Shown here: piece after piece, positions 27,424 through 35,846 of the stretch | How positions within the stretch are numbered: the first letter of the stretch is position 1 | Layout of the letters: each line of letters starts with the position of its first letter | Source: Roseibium sp. TrichSKD4 | Lineage (GTDB): Bacteria > Pseudomonadota > Alphaproteobacteria > Rhizobiales > Stappiaceae | Direction: 5' to 3' | Length of the DNA stretch: 64,000 bases | Assembly (NCBI RefSeq): GCF_000148725.1 | Contig: NZ_GL476311.1 | Span: 255,501-319,500 of the forward strand | The notes under the pieces: generated by a model | Seen by the model: the letters and a program-made list of their open reading frames with translations, nothing else | Database searches by the model: none | What the model was told of the DNA's origin: nothing | Made by a program: the position numbers and the translations under genes

Positions 27424-28247
27424 GGTTTGGCATTCCTTTTGTCCAGCACAACCAATTGGCCCGGGTGGGTCAATTCAAAGTGTGGGCCGTCATCGTTCGA
27501 AATATAGCCGCGAACCTCAACCACCCGCCCTTCAAGGTCTGGCCAGTCCAGTCCTTGTTTTTCCAGATATTGGGAAAATATGACGTCGCGTTTGGTTGAA
27601 ATTGTGGCCGTGACGTCGTGTTTCCACGAACGCCCGAAATTGAGATAACGGGTTCGCGCTGTTTTTCCAAGTGAGAGAAGACGCCCGCGCGCAATTACAT
27701 ATTGCCCAGCCTTTCCAATGAGTACGTCTGGCTGTGCGGATGAGTATATGTGTGTTTCCTTCCAAAGGCCGCGTTTGGCTGAACGCGCGTTGGCTTCGGC
27801 CTTATAAAGCAGGTGCGCGCAGTCAGAAGTGGCATGTTTGGGAGCAAAGATTGCCCGCCCTTCTTCCAGCCGTTTTACTTGTTCCAAAACAGGAGATCGT
27901 GGGGAGGGGTCTTGCAGTGCCCAGATCGGAATTTCGCCCCAGCGATTGGCTGATGCTGCTGGAAGGGCGTGGACGTTCAAAGAGTGGTCTTCCGATGTTT
28001 GCGGATCAAAATGTAGGGCAGGTATCAATATGTCTGTGAGAATATAGGTTTGACCCAGCTGATTTTGATAGCGTTCGCAACACGGGAGGCTGGGCTTTAG
28101 CAACTCCGGCGGAGTTTCAATCTGCAAAGTCACACAAGCGCCTATTTCATCTGCCGCAACTGAATGCGTGGTGAAACCGCCCGTCAGCACCTCGCCCCAG
28201 ATGAGGACACAAGCGAGTTGCCAAATCCTTTTTTCGGGCCGGGTCAC
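27420..28247 (-). CDS. Thermonuclease (SNase)-like exported protein
   Basis: 275 aa with an N-terminal signal-like region. The middle contains an SNase-type tail segment (LYKAEANARSAKRGLWKE), followed by a C-terminal OB-like domain (GQYVIARGRLLSLGKTARTR; then LEGRVVEVRGYI). The catalytic Arg/Asp set of active thermonucleases is not obvious in the N-terminal part, so enzymatic activity is doubtful. It shares an ATGA-type overlap with the M48 protease. Role unknown; the context suggests the envelope. Confidence 0.7.
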   Translation of the reverse strand: MTRPEKRIWQLACVLIWGEVLTGGFTTHSVAADEIGACVTLQIETPPELLKPSLPCCERYQNQLGQTYILTDILIPALHFDPQTSEDHSLNVHALPAASANRWGEIPIWALQDPSPRSPVLEQVKRLEEGRAIFAPKHATSDCAHLLYKAEANARSAKRGLWKETHIYSSAQPDVLIGKAGQYVIARGRLLSLGKTARTRYLNFGRSWKHDVTATISTKRDVIFSQYLEKQGLDWPDLEGRVVEVRGYISNDDGPHFELTHPGQLVVLDKRNAKP

Positions 28248-28468
28248 ACGAAACTCCCATGGTATTCAATCGCTCAGATTACGGCCTTTCACAATACCAA
28301 TATCGAATAGGAAACAAAGTGTTGAGCTATTCGGTAATCCGTTTTTGCATAAGCACAAGTGGTGAGAGTTGTGGTTTGTGAGTGCCTGACCCGTGAGTGC
28401 TCGCGTATTTAATCAGGTGCACGCTTAGGCTCGCCCATCGTACAAAAACATGCTAATTGCACTTCTGA

Positions 28469-28507
28469 GGCCCCGTAGCTCAGCAGGATAGAGCATCAGA
28501 TTCCTAA
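28469..28507 (+). tRNA. tRNA-Arg(CCU) 5' half, interrupted in the anticodon loop
   Basis: Acceptor strand GGCCCCG, TA, D-stem GCTC/GAGC with loop AGCAGGATA, and anticodon 5' stem TCAGA with loop TTCCTAA (anticodon CCT at 28503-28505) are all canonical. The sequence then departs: no 3' anticodon stem, T-arm or acceptor 3' strand follows in the next 150 bp. It is the left junction of the integrated island. Where the 3' half lies is not visible in this window. Confidence 0.8.
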
Positions 28508-28604
28508 CTGCTGGAAGTGACTTTTCCTGAGCATGATGGCGTTTGAATGCGCTGACTAACTGTCTATTTTCATTGTATTATTTTGAGATTGCGCCGTACG
28601 TAGC

Positions 28605-28644
28605 TTCGTAGAGCTTCCAGAAAGCTGCTACGAATTTGCTACGA
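28605..28644. repeat. Inverted repeat upstream of the integrase
   Basis: Arms TTCGTAGAGCTT and AAGCTGCTACGAA (one bulged base) form a hairpin. A third GCTACGA copy lies at 28638-28644, next to the integrase ribosome site. Possible integrase or excisionase arm site, or an autoregulatory operator. Confidence 0.4.
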
Positions 28645-28650
28645 GGAACC

Positions 28651-29895
28651 ATGACTGCACCTTACGAAGCGCCACGGCGCATCAAATTCACCAATGCCAA
28701 CATCGCGAAACACCTTACTGCTCCAACGGGAAAAGTGAAACAAACGTCCTTGTACGACACCGAGATTCCGGGCTTCGGCGTCTATCGGAATGCGACTGGG
28801 CCTGCTCGCTACTTCGTGCATTTTCGTGTTGGTACTCGCCAACGCAAGAAAATGATTGGTCTCGTCACAGAGATGAGCCTATCGGATGCAAGAGCAGAGG
28901 CGGGCGCGTTGAAGGTTGCTGCTCGCCAAGGACGGGACGTCATTCAGGAGCGTAAAGAAGAGCTTCAACGAGGTATCACCCTGAGTGAGGCCTATCTAGC
29001 CTTCTTGGATGCGCTCGAACGCAAGGGTGGGTCACCTCGCACGGTGAAGGGTTACAGCCAGAACTGGAGAACGCGTCTCTCAAAACACTCAAGCACTCCT
29101 CTTGGTGACATCTCCAAAGCCGACATTCGTGCGTGGCACAAGAAATGGGGTGAGTGTGGTCCAACTGCTGCTAATCAATCATTGCGCTTGTTTCGCGCCA
29201 TCTACAATCACGCAATCCGCACATCAGACGGCCTGCCGCCAAACCCGTCAAATGCTGTCGATCAGTTTCGCGAACGTGGCGAACGCAAGTGGCTAGAATG
29301 GGAAGCGCTGCCCGCGTGGATGGCTGACGTTGAAAGGTTGGAGAACCCGATCCGTCGGGCGTTATGGCCGTTTCTGCTTTACTCAGGTTTACGCCGCAGT
29401 GATGCGGCAAGCATTCGCTGGGACGAGGTTGGCGAGACCAGCATTCATCGCCCGAGTCCCAAGGGTGGTCGCCTGAGGGCTTTCGACCTTCCTCTATCTT
29501 CGAAGTTGTCTGAAATCCTCGAAGACGCGCGCGAGGCACATACGTTGCTGTTTCCCATGTCGCCCTATGTCTTTCCTGCAAACAGTGCCTATGGCCATGT
29601 CGAGACGCTCAAAGAGAAAACGATCCCGCATGTCTCGCCTCATATGCTCAGACGGACCTTTGCCACGGCTTGTGTCGAAGCTGGTCTTGACCCATACACC
29701 ACGAAGCGTCTCCTCAATCACACTGTCGCGAGGGGCGACGTAACGGCGCTTTATGTGAGGCAGTCGGGCGACTTTCTGGCCAAAGAAATGCAGCGGGTTT
29801 CAACCTTTATATCAGACAAGGTGTTGCCCGTTTCTGGCACCCAGCCATCCGATAAACACGGTAACGTCTCGTCCAAGATAATTGTTGGATCCTAG
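28651..29895 (+). CDS. Tyrosine-type site-specific integrase
   Basis: 414 aa from the ATG at 28651 (GAGG upstream). An N-terminal arm-binding domain of the DUF4102/P4-integrase kind (TSLYDTEIPGFGVYRNATGP, then GLVTEMSLSDAR) precedes a SAM-like core-binding domain and the catalytic domain. Catalytic residues are visible: Arg in SGLRRSDAASIRW, His-x-x-Arg in HMLRRTFA, His in LLNHTVARGD, and the nucleophilic Tyr in TALYVRQ. It lies about 140 bp inside the tRNA-Arg junction and presumably catalysed that integration. Confidence 0.93.
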   Translation: MTAPYEAPRRIKFTNANIAKHLTAPTGKVKQTSLYDTEIPGFGVYRNATGPARYFVHFRVGTRQRKKMIGLVTEMSLSDARAEAGALKVAARQGRDVIQERKEELQRGITLSEAYLAFLDALERKGGSPRTVKGYSQNWRTRLSKHSSTPLGDISKADIRAWHKKWGECGPTAANQSLRLFRAIYNHAIRTSDGLPPNPSNAVDQFRERGERKWLEWEALPAWMADVERLENPIRRALWPFLLYSGLRRSDAASIRWDEVGETSIHRPSPKGGRLRAFDLPLSSKLSEILEDAREAHTLLFPMSPYVFPANSAYGHVETLKEKTIPHVSPHMLRRTFATACVEAGLDPYTTKRLLNHTVARGDVTALYVRQSGDFLAKEMQRVSTFISDKVLPVSGTQPSDKHGNVSSKIIVGS

Positions 29896-29973
29896 ATGAA
29901 TGCTGCTCGGATAGACAAAAATGAAAGGCAAAGCTTCTGCTTTGGCTGACGCAGGTCTTACGATTCTAAGCTA

Positions 29974-30031
29974 TTGAGGTGAGAACAGCCTCTTGCTATA
30001 GAATCTGCAAAAATTAACAAAAATGCAGATT
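29974..30031 (+). promoter_or_regulatory. Methyltransferase promoter with overlapping operator-like repeat
   Basis: TTGAGG (29974-29979), a 17-nt spacer and TATAGA (29997-30002) form a good promoter. The perfect inverted repeat AATCTGCA / TGCAGATT (30002-30009 and 30024-30031) covers the expected transcription start and ends 4 nt before the ATG. Suggests autoregulation of the methyltransferase; binding protein unknown. Confidence 0.5.
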
Positions 30032-30035
30032 TGTC

Positions 30036-32921
30036 ATGAAACAGCGCCTTGTGTTGGAGACTACAGAACAGCGGAAAGCGGCTCTCGCGGAACGCCTTGA
30101 TCTGCGAGGTGAAAGCTTTGCCGACTGGATTGAGGGTCAGATTGAGAATGCCGTTGCCCCTCCATTTGCAGGCGAGATTGATGAGCCGGTCACGATTGGC
30201 GAACTGCTAGAAGGCCAAGTTGTCGAGAAGCTCACCCACGCTGACTGGGCATTCACATCAGCAAACACGAGATACCTAACCCACGATCTACACCCATATC
30301 CTGCAAAATTTCCTCCGCAGATTCCCGGCCAACTCATCGCGGCGCTCTCATTCCCCGGCGATCTGGTGTTTGATCCTTTTGGCGGAAGTGGAACTACCGC
30401 TGTTGAAGCCGTCCGTCTTGGAAGACGCACTGTTTCACTGGATGCCAACCCTCTTTCGGCCCTTCTAGGCCGCGCGAAGACGGCTTATCTGGACGCAGAT
30501 ATGGCCGCACAATTGCATTCCTTAGAGGGGGTGGTCGAGAGTCATATCGCTGCGGCCTGCGGTAAAGGATCGGACTGGTCAGAGGGCCTGCTAGCGACGC
30601 ATTCTAAATACGTCCCACAGATACCGAACTTCGAAAAGTGGTTCTGCGATGCAGCTGGCGGCGAACTTGCGCTATTACGACACCTGATTTCAAAGGTAAC
30701 TGAGGGCGCAGCCAAAGATGCTGCGCTTGTGGCGCTTTCGCGCATCGTGACTCGCGTATCGAATCAGGATTCAGAGACCCGGTACGTTTCTGTTGCTAAG
30801 GAAATTCCGCCCGGCTTCACGCTGCGTGCCTATGTCGAATCACTTCGATTTGTCTCCAAGAAAATGGAATCGGCACGAAGACCGATGCTAGGTGCCTCAG
30901 CAGAATTTGTCGAAGGAGATGCTAGAACCGACATCGGTCACACGGTGGCACCTGCGTCTGTCGACTTGATAGTAACTTCGCCCCCTTACCCCAACGCGAC
31001 TGACTATCATCTTTATCATCGATTCCGGTTGTTCTGGCTCGGCTGGGATCCACGCGAATTGGGTGCGGTAGAAATTGGTTCTCATCTTAAGCACCAGCGC
31101 AACGGAACGGATTTTGCTGAATACGAAACCGAGATGGCTAAAGTGCTGACGGACTGCTTTGAAGCTCTTCAACCCGGACGTCATGCAGTCTTCATCGTCG
31201 GCGACGCCGTTTTCAAGGGCGAACAGTTTTCCACCTCCGGCGCATTAGCTGACGCGGCCGCAAAGTGCGGATTTGAAGTGCTGGGGACTGTCAACAGGCC
31301 AATCCATGCCACGAAGCGTTCGTTCTCAAAAGCTGCAAGGCGCGCACGCAGCGAAGAGCTTTTGATTCTACGCCGACCAAATGCCCCTGTTGCAGTCGCT
31401 ATCGATGCGCCAGCATACAAGATGTGGCCCTTCGAGCGCACGTTGCGAGCGAAAGAGTTGAGCGCACTTGGCGTTGCAGACCTTAAAGCCCCTAAAGCCG
31501 CCAAGACAATTGAGACCGAGTTGGCTCAGCCTGCGCTTTGGAACTTGAGGCGCTCGACTTTTTCGGCCCAGTTCTGTGCGGAGAAAGACCCTCGGCCTCA
31601 AACCGTATGGCAGAAGGTCTTGGAGAATGGCGACGCAGACGCCGCCACGCGTAAGGACCCGAAATACGCTACACATGGGCTTCATGCTTACAAAGGGAAG
31701 TTCTACCCGCAGCTCGCCAAGAGCCTGTTGAACACGTCCGGCGTCGAATGCGGCGCTAAGGTTCTCGACCCATACTGCGGTAGTGGCACAGTCCCACTCG
31801 AGTGTCTTTTGAACGGTTATCAGGCATTCGGTTTCGACATGAATCCACTTGCGGCCAAGATTGCCAAAGCCAAATCGGGCATCTTGCTGCGTGACCAAGA
31901 GTTGATCGAACTGTCGGCAGCATCAATCACCGACATGTTGAAAACCGGCGTGGGATCAGATGAGTTAGACCAGTTTCCTGAAAATGTTCACGGCGAACTG
32001 CTGAGCTGGTTTCCGAAGCCAGTGCTCAGCAAGCTCAATGCCATTCTTGCCCGGATTCGCCTGCTAGGCGATGAAACACTGGTCGACTATTTTGAAGTTG
32101 TGCTGAGCAGCATCATTCGCGAAGTCTCTCAGCAAGAACCGAGCGACCTGAGAATTCGGCGGCGGAAAGAACCGCTTACCGACGCGCCTGTTTTTGAGTT
32201 GTTTTCCGAACGCTTGGCTGCGCAGATGCTTAGACTACAGAAATATCGCTCGGTTCAAGCCCGACAGCCCGGAAGGCGCTATCTCCCAAGAATTGAAGAA
32301 GGCGACTCACGCAACAGCGAATGCTTCCTAAAGGCTTGCGTTGGGAGTGCTTCGATAGATTGCGTCGTGACTAGCCCACCCTACGCGACCGCTCTGCCTT
32401 ATATCGACACCGACCGGCTTTCTATTCTGGCGCTTATGGGAACCCCATCCAACGAGCGTGCGGTCGTCGAAGGTAGCCTAACCGGATCACGCGAAATCAA
32501 GAGGAAAGAACGCGAGGAACTTGAAGAGCAATTGAACGACGGCAGCGTGAACTTACCCCATCCAATCGTGAGAACACTAAAAGGCATTCTGGACGGCAAC
32601 CGAGGCAGCGATGCCGGCTTCCGCCGCCAAAACATGCCAGCACTATTATCGCGATACTTTACCGACATTCAGAAGACGCTCGCTCAGGTGCACCGCGTTA
32701 TGAAGCCGGGAGCCAAGGCCTTCTACGTAGTTGGCGACAGCAGAACCAAAGTTGGCGACAATTGGTTCGCAATTCCAACATGTCAGCACACCCGTGAGAT
32801 TGCAGCTGACGTTGGCTTCAAGGTCCATCCTTCTATTTCAATTGACGTGACGACCGAGAGGATGCTGCATTTGAAGAATGCTATAACCGAAAACGATATA
32901 CTGGTGTTTGAGAGAGCCTAG
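30036..32921 (+). CDS. Tandem two-domain DNA N4-cytosine/N6-adenine methyltransferase
   Basis: A 961-aa protein with two homologous amino-methyltransferase halves. Half 1 has the leader THDLHPYPAKFPPQ (about 83-96), AdoMet motif I DPFGGSGTT (113-121) and catalytic motif IV TSPPY (about 314-318). Half 2 has THGLHAYKGKFYPQ (about 546), motif I DPYCGSGT (about 578) and motif IV TSPPY (about 779-783). Both sets look intact, so both domains may be active. Paired N4-cytosine methyltransferases are known in systems with asymmetric sites (the BfiI type). It ends tail-to-tail with the PLD nuclease gene, stops overlapping. Confidence 0.9.
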   Translation: MKQRLVLETTEQRKAALAERLDLRGESFADWIEGQIENAVAPPFAGEIDEPVTIGELLEGQVVEKLTHADWAFTSANTRYLTHDLHPYPAKFPPQIPGQLIAALSFPGDLVFDPFGGSGTTAVEAVRLGRRTVSLDANPLSALLGRAKTAYLDADMAAQLHSLEGVVESHIAAACGKGSDWSEGLLATHSKYVPQIPNFEKWFCDAAGGELALLRHLISKVTEGAAKDAALVALSRIVTRVSNQDSETRYVSVAKEIPPGFTLRAYVESLRFVSKKMESARRPMLGASAEFVEGDARTDIGHTVAPASVDLIVTSPPYPNATDYHLYHRFRLFWLGWDPRELGAVEIGSHLKHQRNGTDFAEYETEMAKVLTDCFEALQPGRHAVFIVGDAVFKGEQFSTSGALADAAAKCGFEVLGTVNRPIHATKRSFSKAARRARSEELLILRRPNAPVAVAIDAPAYKMWPFERTLRAKELSALGVADLKAPKAAKTIETELAQPALWNLRRSTFSAQFCAEKDPRPQTVWQKVLENGDADAATRKDPKYATHGLHAYKGKFYPQLAKSLLNTSGVECGAKVLDPYCGSGTVPLECLLNGYQAFGFDMNPLAAKIAKAKSGILLRDQELIELSAASITDMLKTGVGSDELDQFPENVHGELLSWFPKPVLSKLNAILARIRLLGDETLVDYFEVVLSSIIREVSQQEPSDLRIRRRKEPLTDAPVFELFSERLAAQMLRLQKYRSVQARQPGRRYLPRIEEGDSRNSECFLKACVGSASIDCVVTSPPYATALPYIDTDRLSILALMGTPSNERAVVEGSLTGSREIKRKEREELEEQLNDGSVNLPHPIVRTLKGILDGNRGSDAGFRRQNMPALLSRYFTDIQKTLAQVHRVMKPGAKAFYVVGDSRTKVGDNWFAIPTCQHTREIAADVGFKVHPSISIDVTTERMLHLKNAITENDILVFERA

Positions 32922-34105
32922 AACCAGCCGAACTTGCGAGGTACTTGCCCACCACCAGGCATCTGTTGATTGCAGGCAGCGACCCAAGCTGGGTAATCAG
33001 GACTTTGTGGCGTATGGACCTCCATCTCGTAATCCACTCCCGCTATCTGACTGGGTGTAATGACCATCACTGAGTAATCCGGCACAACCCCGACAAGCGG
33101 GGATGCAGTCACTCGAATTTCCGAATTCGGTTCGTAAAAGACGGTGTTCAGGTCGTAAGCAGGCAGATTGAGAAGCAAAGCACGGCCTGTGCCGTAGACC
33201 TGAATGTTTACGACTGGATCGGGCAACCTTTGGGGATACGGTGTCCCGCCCGCAGTCTTTGGTGTGGTCATTCCGGTAAAGGGAAATCCAAAGAACGCTG
33301 GATTTTGGTTCACCGCCAACTTGCTTAGGAAGATTTCCCCGTTGTGGTGTGGCTTGATCTGGATCGCCAATCCCCCAGCTGACGCGGTCGATGGAGTATT
33401 TGCCACAGGCGCTGGCTGAGCTACGTGGGTTGGTGCTGGCGTTGTGCCCTTAGGTAGCGGAGACGGCGGCTTGAGTTTCAGACCTGCCTTTGGCTTCGAG
33501 GATTTATTGGTTTTCGTCGCCTTCTTCCGGCTATTGCGGAGAGCCGATTCATCCAGCACATCGCCTGCTGCCACGAGCTGATCGAGAAGCGCTTGATCCA
33601 AGGGGCGCGTTGCAACACATTGAGCGGGGAGCAATTGGTCCCACATATCATCCAAGTCGGTCTTCACCGCATTATCAGCTGGAAGTGCCGCATCGACGAC
33701 GACCGCAGCTTCAAAATTTGTCTCTGTGCCGCCGACCGTCATATTGTTTGAGCCGAGAAAAGCCCGGACCTTATTGGCCCCTGAAAAGATGTAGGCTTTC
33801 GGATGGAAAGTGATCCCGCGCTCTTGGGTAATGTAGACCTCGTCGCAAAGGGCGAGAGCAAGGTCTAACGCCTCTTTGCTGGTGCCTTGCTGATCAATCC
33901 CAAAAATCGCTCTGAAGGATTTCCCGTCGGCCTTCCATTTCTCAAGTTGGACCTTGAGGCGGTGCAGAGGGCCAGCCTTTGCGTATGCGACGATCAGCCG
34001 GAAATCATTGAATTCTGCAGATTCCAGATCATTCTTCAGCTCGCCGAGCAAACGGCGATTACCTACAGCGGCATCGAACGGCTTCAAAATTTCAATGGTT
34101 GGCAT
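32918..34105 (-). CDS. PLD-fold (HKD) restriction endonuclease-like protein
   Basis: 395 aa. The N-terminal PLD-like domain (about 1-165) carries one HKD-type motif: HPKAYIF, then FLGSNNMTVGGTETNFEAAV. A single HKD is typical of BfiI/NgoFVII-type nucleases that act as dimers. A basic, Pro-rich linker (about 195-235) is followed by a C-terminal domain of about 150 aa that I do not recognise but would expect to bind DNA. Convergent with the tandem methyltransferase, stop codons overlapping; together they form a plausible restriction-modification pair. The start lies about 28 bp from the apparent prophage end. Confidence 0.78.
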   Translation of the reverse strand: MPTIEILKPFDAAVGNRRLLGELKNDLESAEFNDFRLIVAYAKAGPLHRLKVQLEKWKADGKSFRAIFGIDQQGTSKEALDLALALCDEVYITQERGITFHPKAYIFSGANKVRAFLGSNNMTVGGTETNFEAAVVVDAALPADNAVKTDLDDMWDQLLPAQCVATRPLDQALLDQLVAAGDVLDESALRNSRKKATKTNKSSKPKAGLKLKPPSPLPKGTTPAPTHVAQPAPVANTPSTASAGGLAIQIKPHHNGEIFLSKLAVNQNPAFFGFPFTGMTTPKTAGGTPYPQRLPDPVVNIQVYGTGRALLLNLPAYDLNTVFYEPNSEIRVTASPLVGVVPDYSVMVITPSQIAGVDYEMEVHTPQSPDYPAWVAACNQQMPGGGQVPRKFGWF

Positions 34106-34133
34106 AGTTTAGCTTCGACGATTCCGCGCCGAG

Positions 34134-34389
34134 TGTATCTGTTTCAAGTCATAAGTGTGGGGGGACCTGTCAAAGTGCACAGACGGAATGCACGGTGAAA
34201 TGATGGTAAGGTGTTGAGAGAACGAAGAAATCGGGGGTTTTCGTGTGGTGCGCAGTTTTGCACGACTTGAAGGAAAAACCGGCCAAATATTCCCTATATT
34301 CTGCACATCTGCAGCTGAAAAGCGGTCATTGTTGCGCGGCTTTCCCGGTGGAACGGGCTATTGATGCCGAGAACTGTAGAGGAAAACGG
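34134..34389. promoter_or_regulatory. Prophage left-end region with candidate transposase-binding repeats
   Basis: About 255 bp with no gene. After the proposed TG end, GTGCAC/TGCAC motifs recur (34175-34192, near 34248, near 34302), a pattern compatible with multiple transposase-binding sites. On the minus strand TTGACA at 34173-34168 could drive the PLD nuclease from inside the phage end. An open frame at 34243-34464 is not protein-like. Confidence 0.35.
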
Positions 34390-35079
34390 TCAGCGGGCGA
34401 AGTGGTGGCCGCACCAAACAACCTTACCAATGATATTCAGGTCGTTAAGCTGTTCTTTTTGTAGGACTTCAGGCGGGTATAGTGGGTTGTCGCTCCGAAT
34501 TTCCAGATCGCCATTCGCAAGTGTTCTAAACCGTTTCACCTTTGCCAGATCATCGAAAACAAAGGCGAAAATGCCGTCTTCCAGGCGTTTTTTGGACTGA
34601 TCAACCATTACTATGTCGTCATCGTTGATAAGCGGCTCCATGCTGTCGCCATTGACCATCAGGATAACCAGATCGCGTGGTTTTGACTTGTGCAGACGTT
34701 TTGCCAGAAACTCCCGTGTAAACGGAATATGGTCCAAGGGCCGTTCCTTGTCGGCATTCCAGGTACCTCCACCTGCCGACAAATGCGCGTCATAGCGCGG
34801 TATCCCAATAAAATCAGCGGCATGTACTTCTGACGCTTGCCTCGGATGCTTTGGACCTTGGCCAGTAGCGAGCCATTCCAAGGATACATTGCAGGCTCTC
34901 GCTATCTGTGTCGCTTTGTCGAGGCTAGGGATAGACCCATCCAGATATTTTCTAACGGTACTACCGGGTAACTCACACTTTGAGGCGAAAGCCAGCACGC
35001 TAGATGTTCCTATTAGCGCTTTTAGGCGATCTGGAAACTCTTCTAGGTTCGTATTTGTTAAGTTGGAAGACGTTTCCAT
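34390..35079 (-). CDS. CI-like phage repressor (HTH + S24 peptidase domain)
   Basis: 229 aa from the ATG at 35079 (in-frame TTG/GTG alternatives lie slightly upstream). The N-terminal XRE-type HTH is visible (AFASKCELPGSTVRKYLDGS). The C-terminal LexA/CI-like S24 domain has the Ser nucleophile in MVNGDSMEPLI and the Lys in AFVFDDLAKVKRFR. It maintains lysogeny and can be cleaved on RecA activation, as in related families. Divergent from the Ner-like gene across the operator region, the standard Mu-like immunity layout. Confidence 0.92.
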   Translation of the reverse strand: METSSNLTNTNLEEFPDRLKALIGTSSVLAFASKCELPGSTVRKYLDGSIPSLDKATQIARACNVSLEWLATGQGPKHPRQASEVHAADFIGIPRYDAHLSAGGGTWNADKERPLDHIPFTREFLAKRLHKSKPRDLVILMVNGDSMEPLINDDDIVMVDQSKKRLEDGIFAFVFDDLAKVKRFRTLANGDLEIRSDNPLYPPEVLQKEQLNDLNIIGKVVWCGHHFAR

Positions 35080-35110
35080 GTTCACACCAATCAAAAAAGC
35101 CGTTTGTATT

Positions 35111-35213
35111 CAGTGTTATACACTGTGCTTGCCTAAAAAGGCGTACCTCCAAACATGGAAGCAGAGTAATTCGCGCCATAAGGCTTGACAGTAAGCCTAA
35201 TAGCGCGCATATT
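35111..35213 (+). promoter_or_regulatory. Prophage operator and early promoter region
   Basis: Between repressor and Ner-like gene are the palindrome CAGTGT-TAT-ACACTG (35111-35125), the repeats GCCTaaaaAGGC and GGCTT-GACAGT-AAGCC, and an early rightward promoter TTGACA (35185-35190) -N17- CATATT (35208-35213). The GGCTT/AAGCC repeat overlaps the -35. Probable repressor and Ner operators. Confidence 0.6.
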
Positions 35214-35313
35214 ACGCATATCAGCGACCCGCCAAAGCGGGCCACTGATCTACACAGAAGTTCAAATAAAAGCGGGCTGCGCCAACAGACCGCTTCTACC
35301 TTGAGAGGTTGAT

Positions 35314-35631
35314 ATGCCCAGACGGACTGTCCAGGAGTGGGATGTCCCCGCCATCAAAGCCGAGATATCCCGCCGTGGATTTAATCAGGCCCAACTCGCC
35401 TTGCACCTCGGGTTTACCCCAAGCCGCTTTCGGCATGTGTGGAACCGGACAGACCGGCCAGTTGAACAGAAGCTCTGTGACTGGATCAATGAAGAGATCA
35501 AGGTCTCAATCAAAGAACTCTGGCCAGATCGATATCCCATTTCAACCACTCGCGGTTACGATAGCAAAAGAAACGGGCCGCCGAGAAGTCAAAAGTGCCT
35601 TGAACGCTCTGACGCTGAACGTGCTGCCTGA
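35314..35631 (+). CDS. Ner/Nlp-like DNA-binding regulator
   Basis: 105 aa. The first 70 residues fit the Ner/Nlp family of lambda-repressor-like HTH proteins (IKAEISRRGFNQAQLALHLG, ending KELWPDRYP). In Mu, Ner represses both repressor and early promoters to set up lytic growth; the same role is inferred from identical placement. The C-terminal 30 residues are basic and unrelated. Its stop overlaps the next start (TGATG). Confidence 0.85.
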   Translation: MPRRTVQEWDVPAIKAEISRRGFNQAQLALHLGFTPSRFRHVWNRTDRPVEQKLCDWINEEIKVSIKELWPDRYPISTTRGYDSKRNGPPRSQKCLERSDAERAA

Positions 35632-35846
35632 TGGCGCGCGCGTCAGATCGCGCACATTTGCCTGATGCCGCTGCGATATGCAGTGGCAGGGGTGTGCAAA
35701 ATAAAAGCGGTGGACTTTCACCACGCCTAGCCGGTGCCTTGCGTCTGGCTGGCGAAGCTGCTGCCCTGATCCTCTTTCTCAGCGCTTTCTTTCTCTGGTC
35801 GTTTGCAGCGACCGAGACCGTTCTTTTGTGGAGATTGACCCAATGA
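35631..35846 (+). CDS. Small hypothetical membrane protein
   Basis: 71 aa, overlapping the Ner-like stop by 1 nt and the next gene by 4 nt. A single hydrophobic helix lies near the C-terminus (AAALILFLSAFFLWSFAA). No family recognised. Tight coupling with both neighbours is the main evidence that it is real. Confidence 0.45.
   Translation: MARASDRAHLPDAAAICSGRGVQNKSGGLSPRLAGALRLAGEAAALILFLSAFFLWSFAATETVLLWRLTQ

Noticed and set aside
28508-28650. Group I intron in tRNA-Arg(CCU), known from some alphaproteobacteria in this anticodon loop
   Set aside because: No 3' tRNA half (T-arm TTCGAAT or acceptor CGGGGCC) appears before or within the integrase gene, and the integrase location favours an integration junction.
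28469-34133. Right end (attR) of the tRNA-Arg island before the prophage
   Set aside because: No repeat of the tRNA loop sequence or tRNA 3' half was found between 28.5 and 34.1 kb, so the island end is probably beyond the window.
34243-34464. 73-codon plus-strand open frame at the prophage left end
   Set aside because: Overlaps the end of the repressor gene antisense and has no protein-like pattern.
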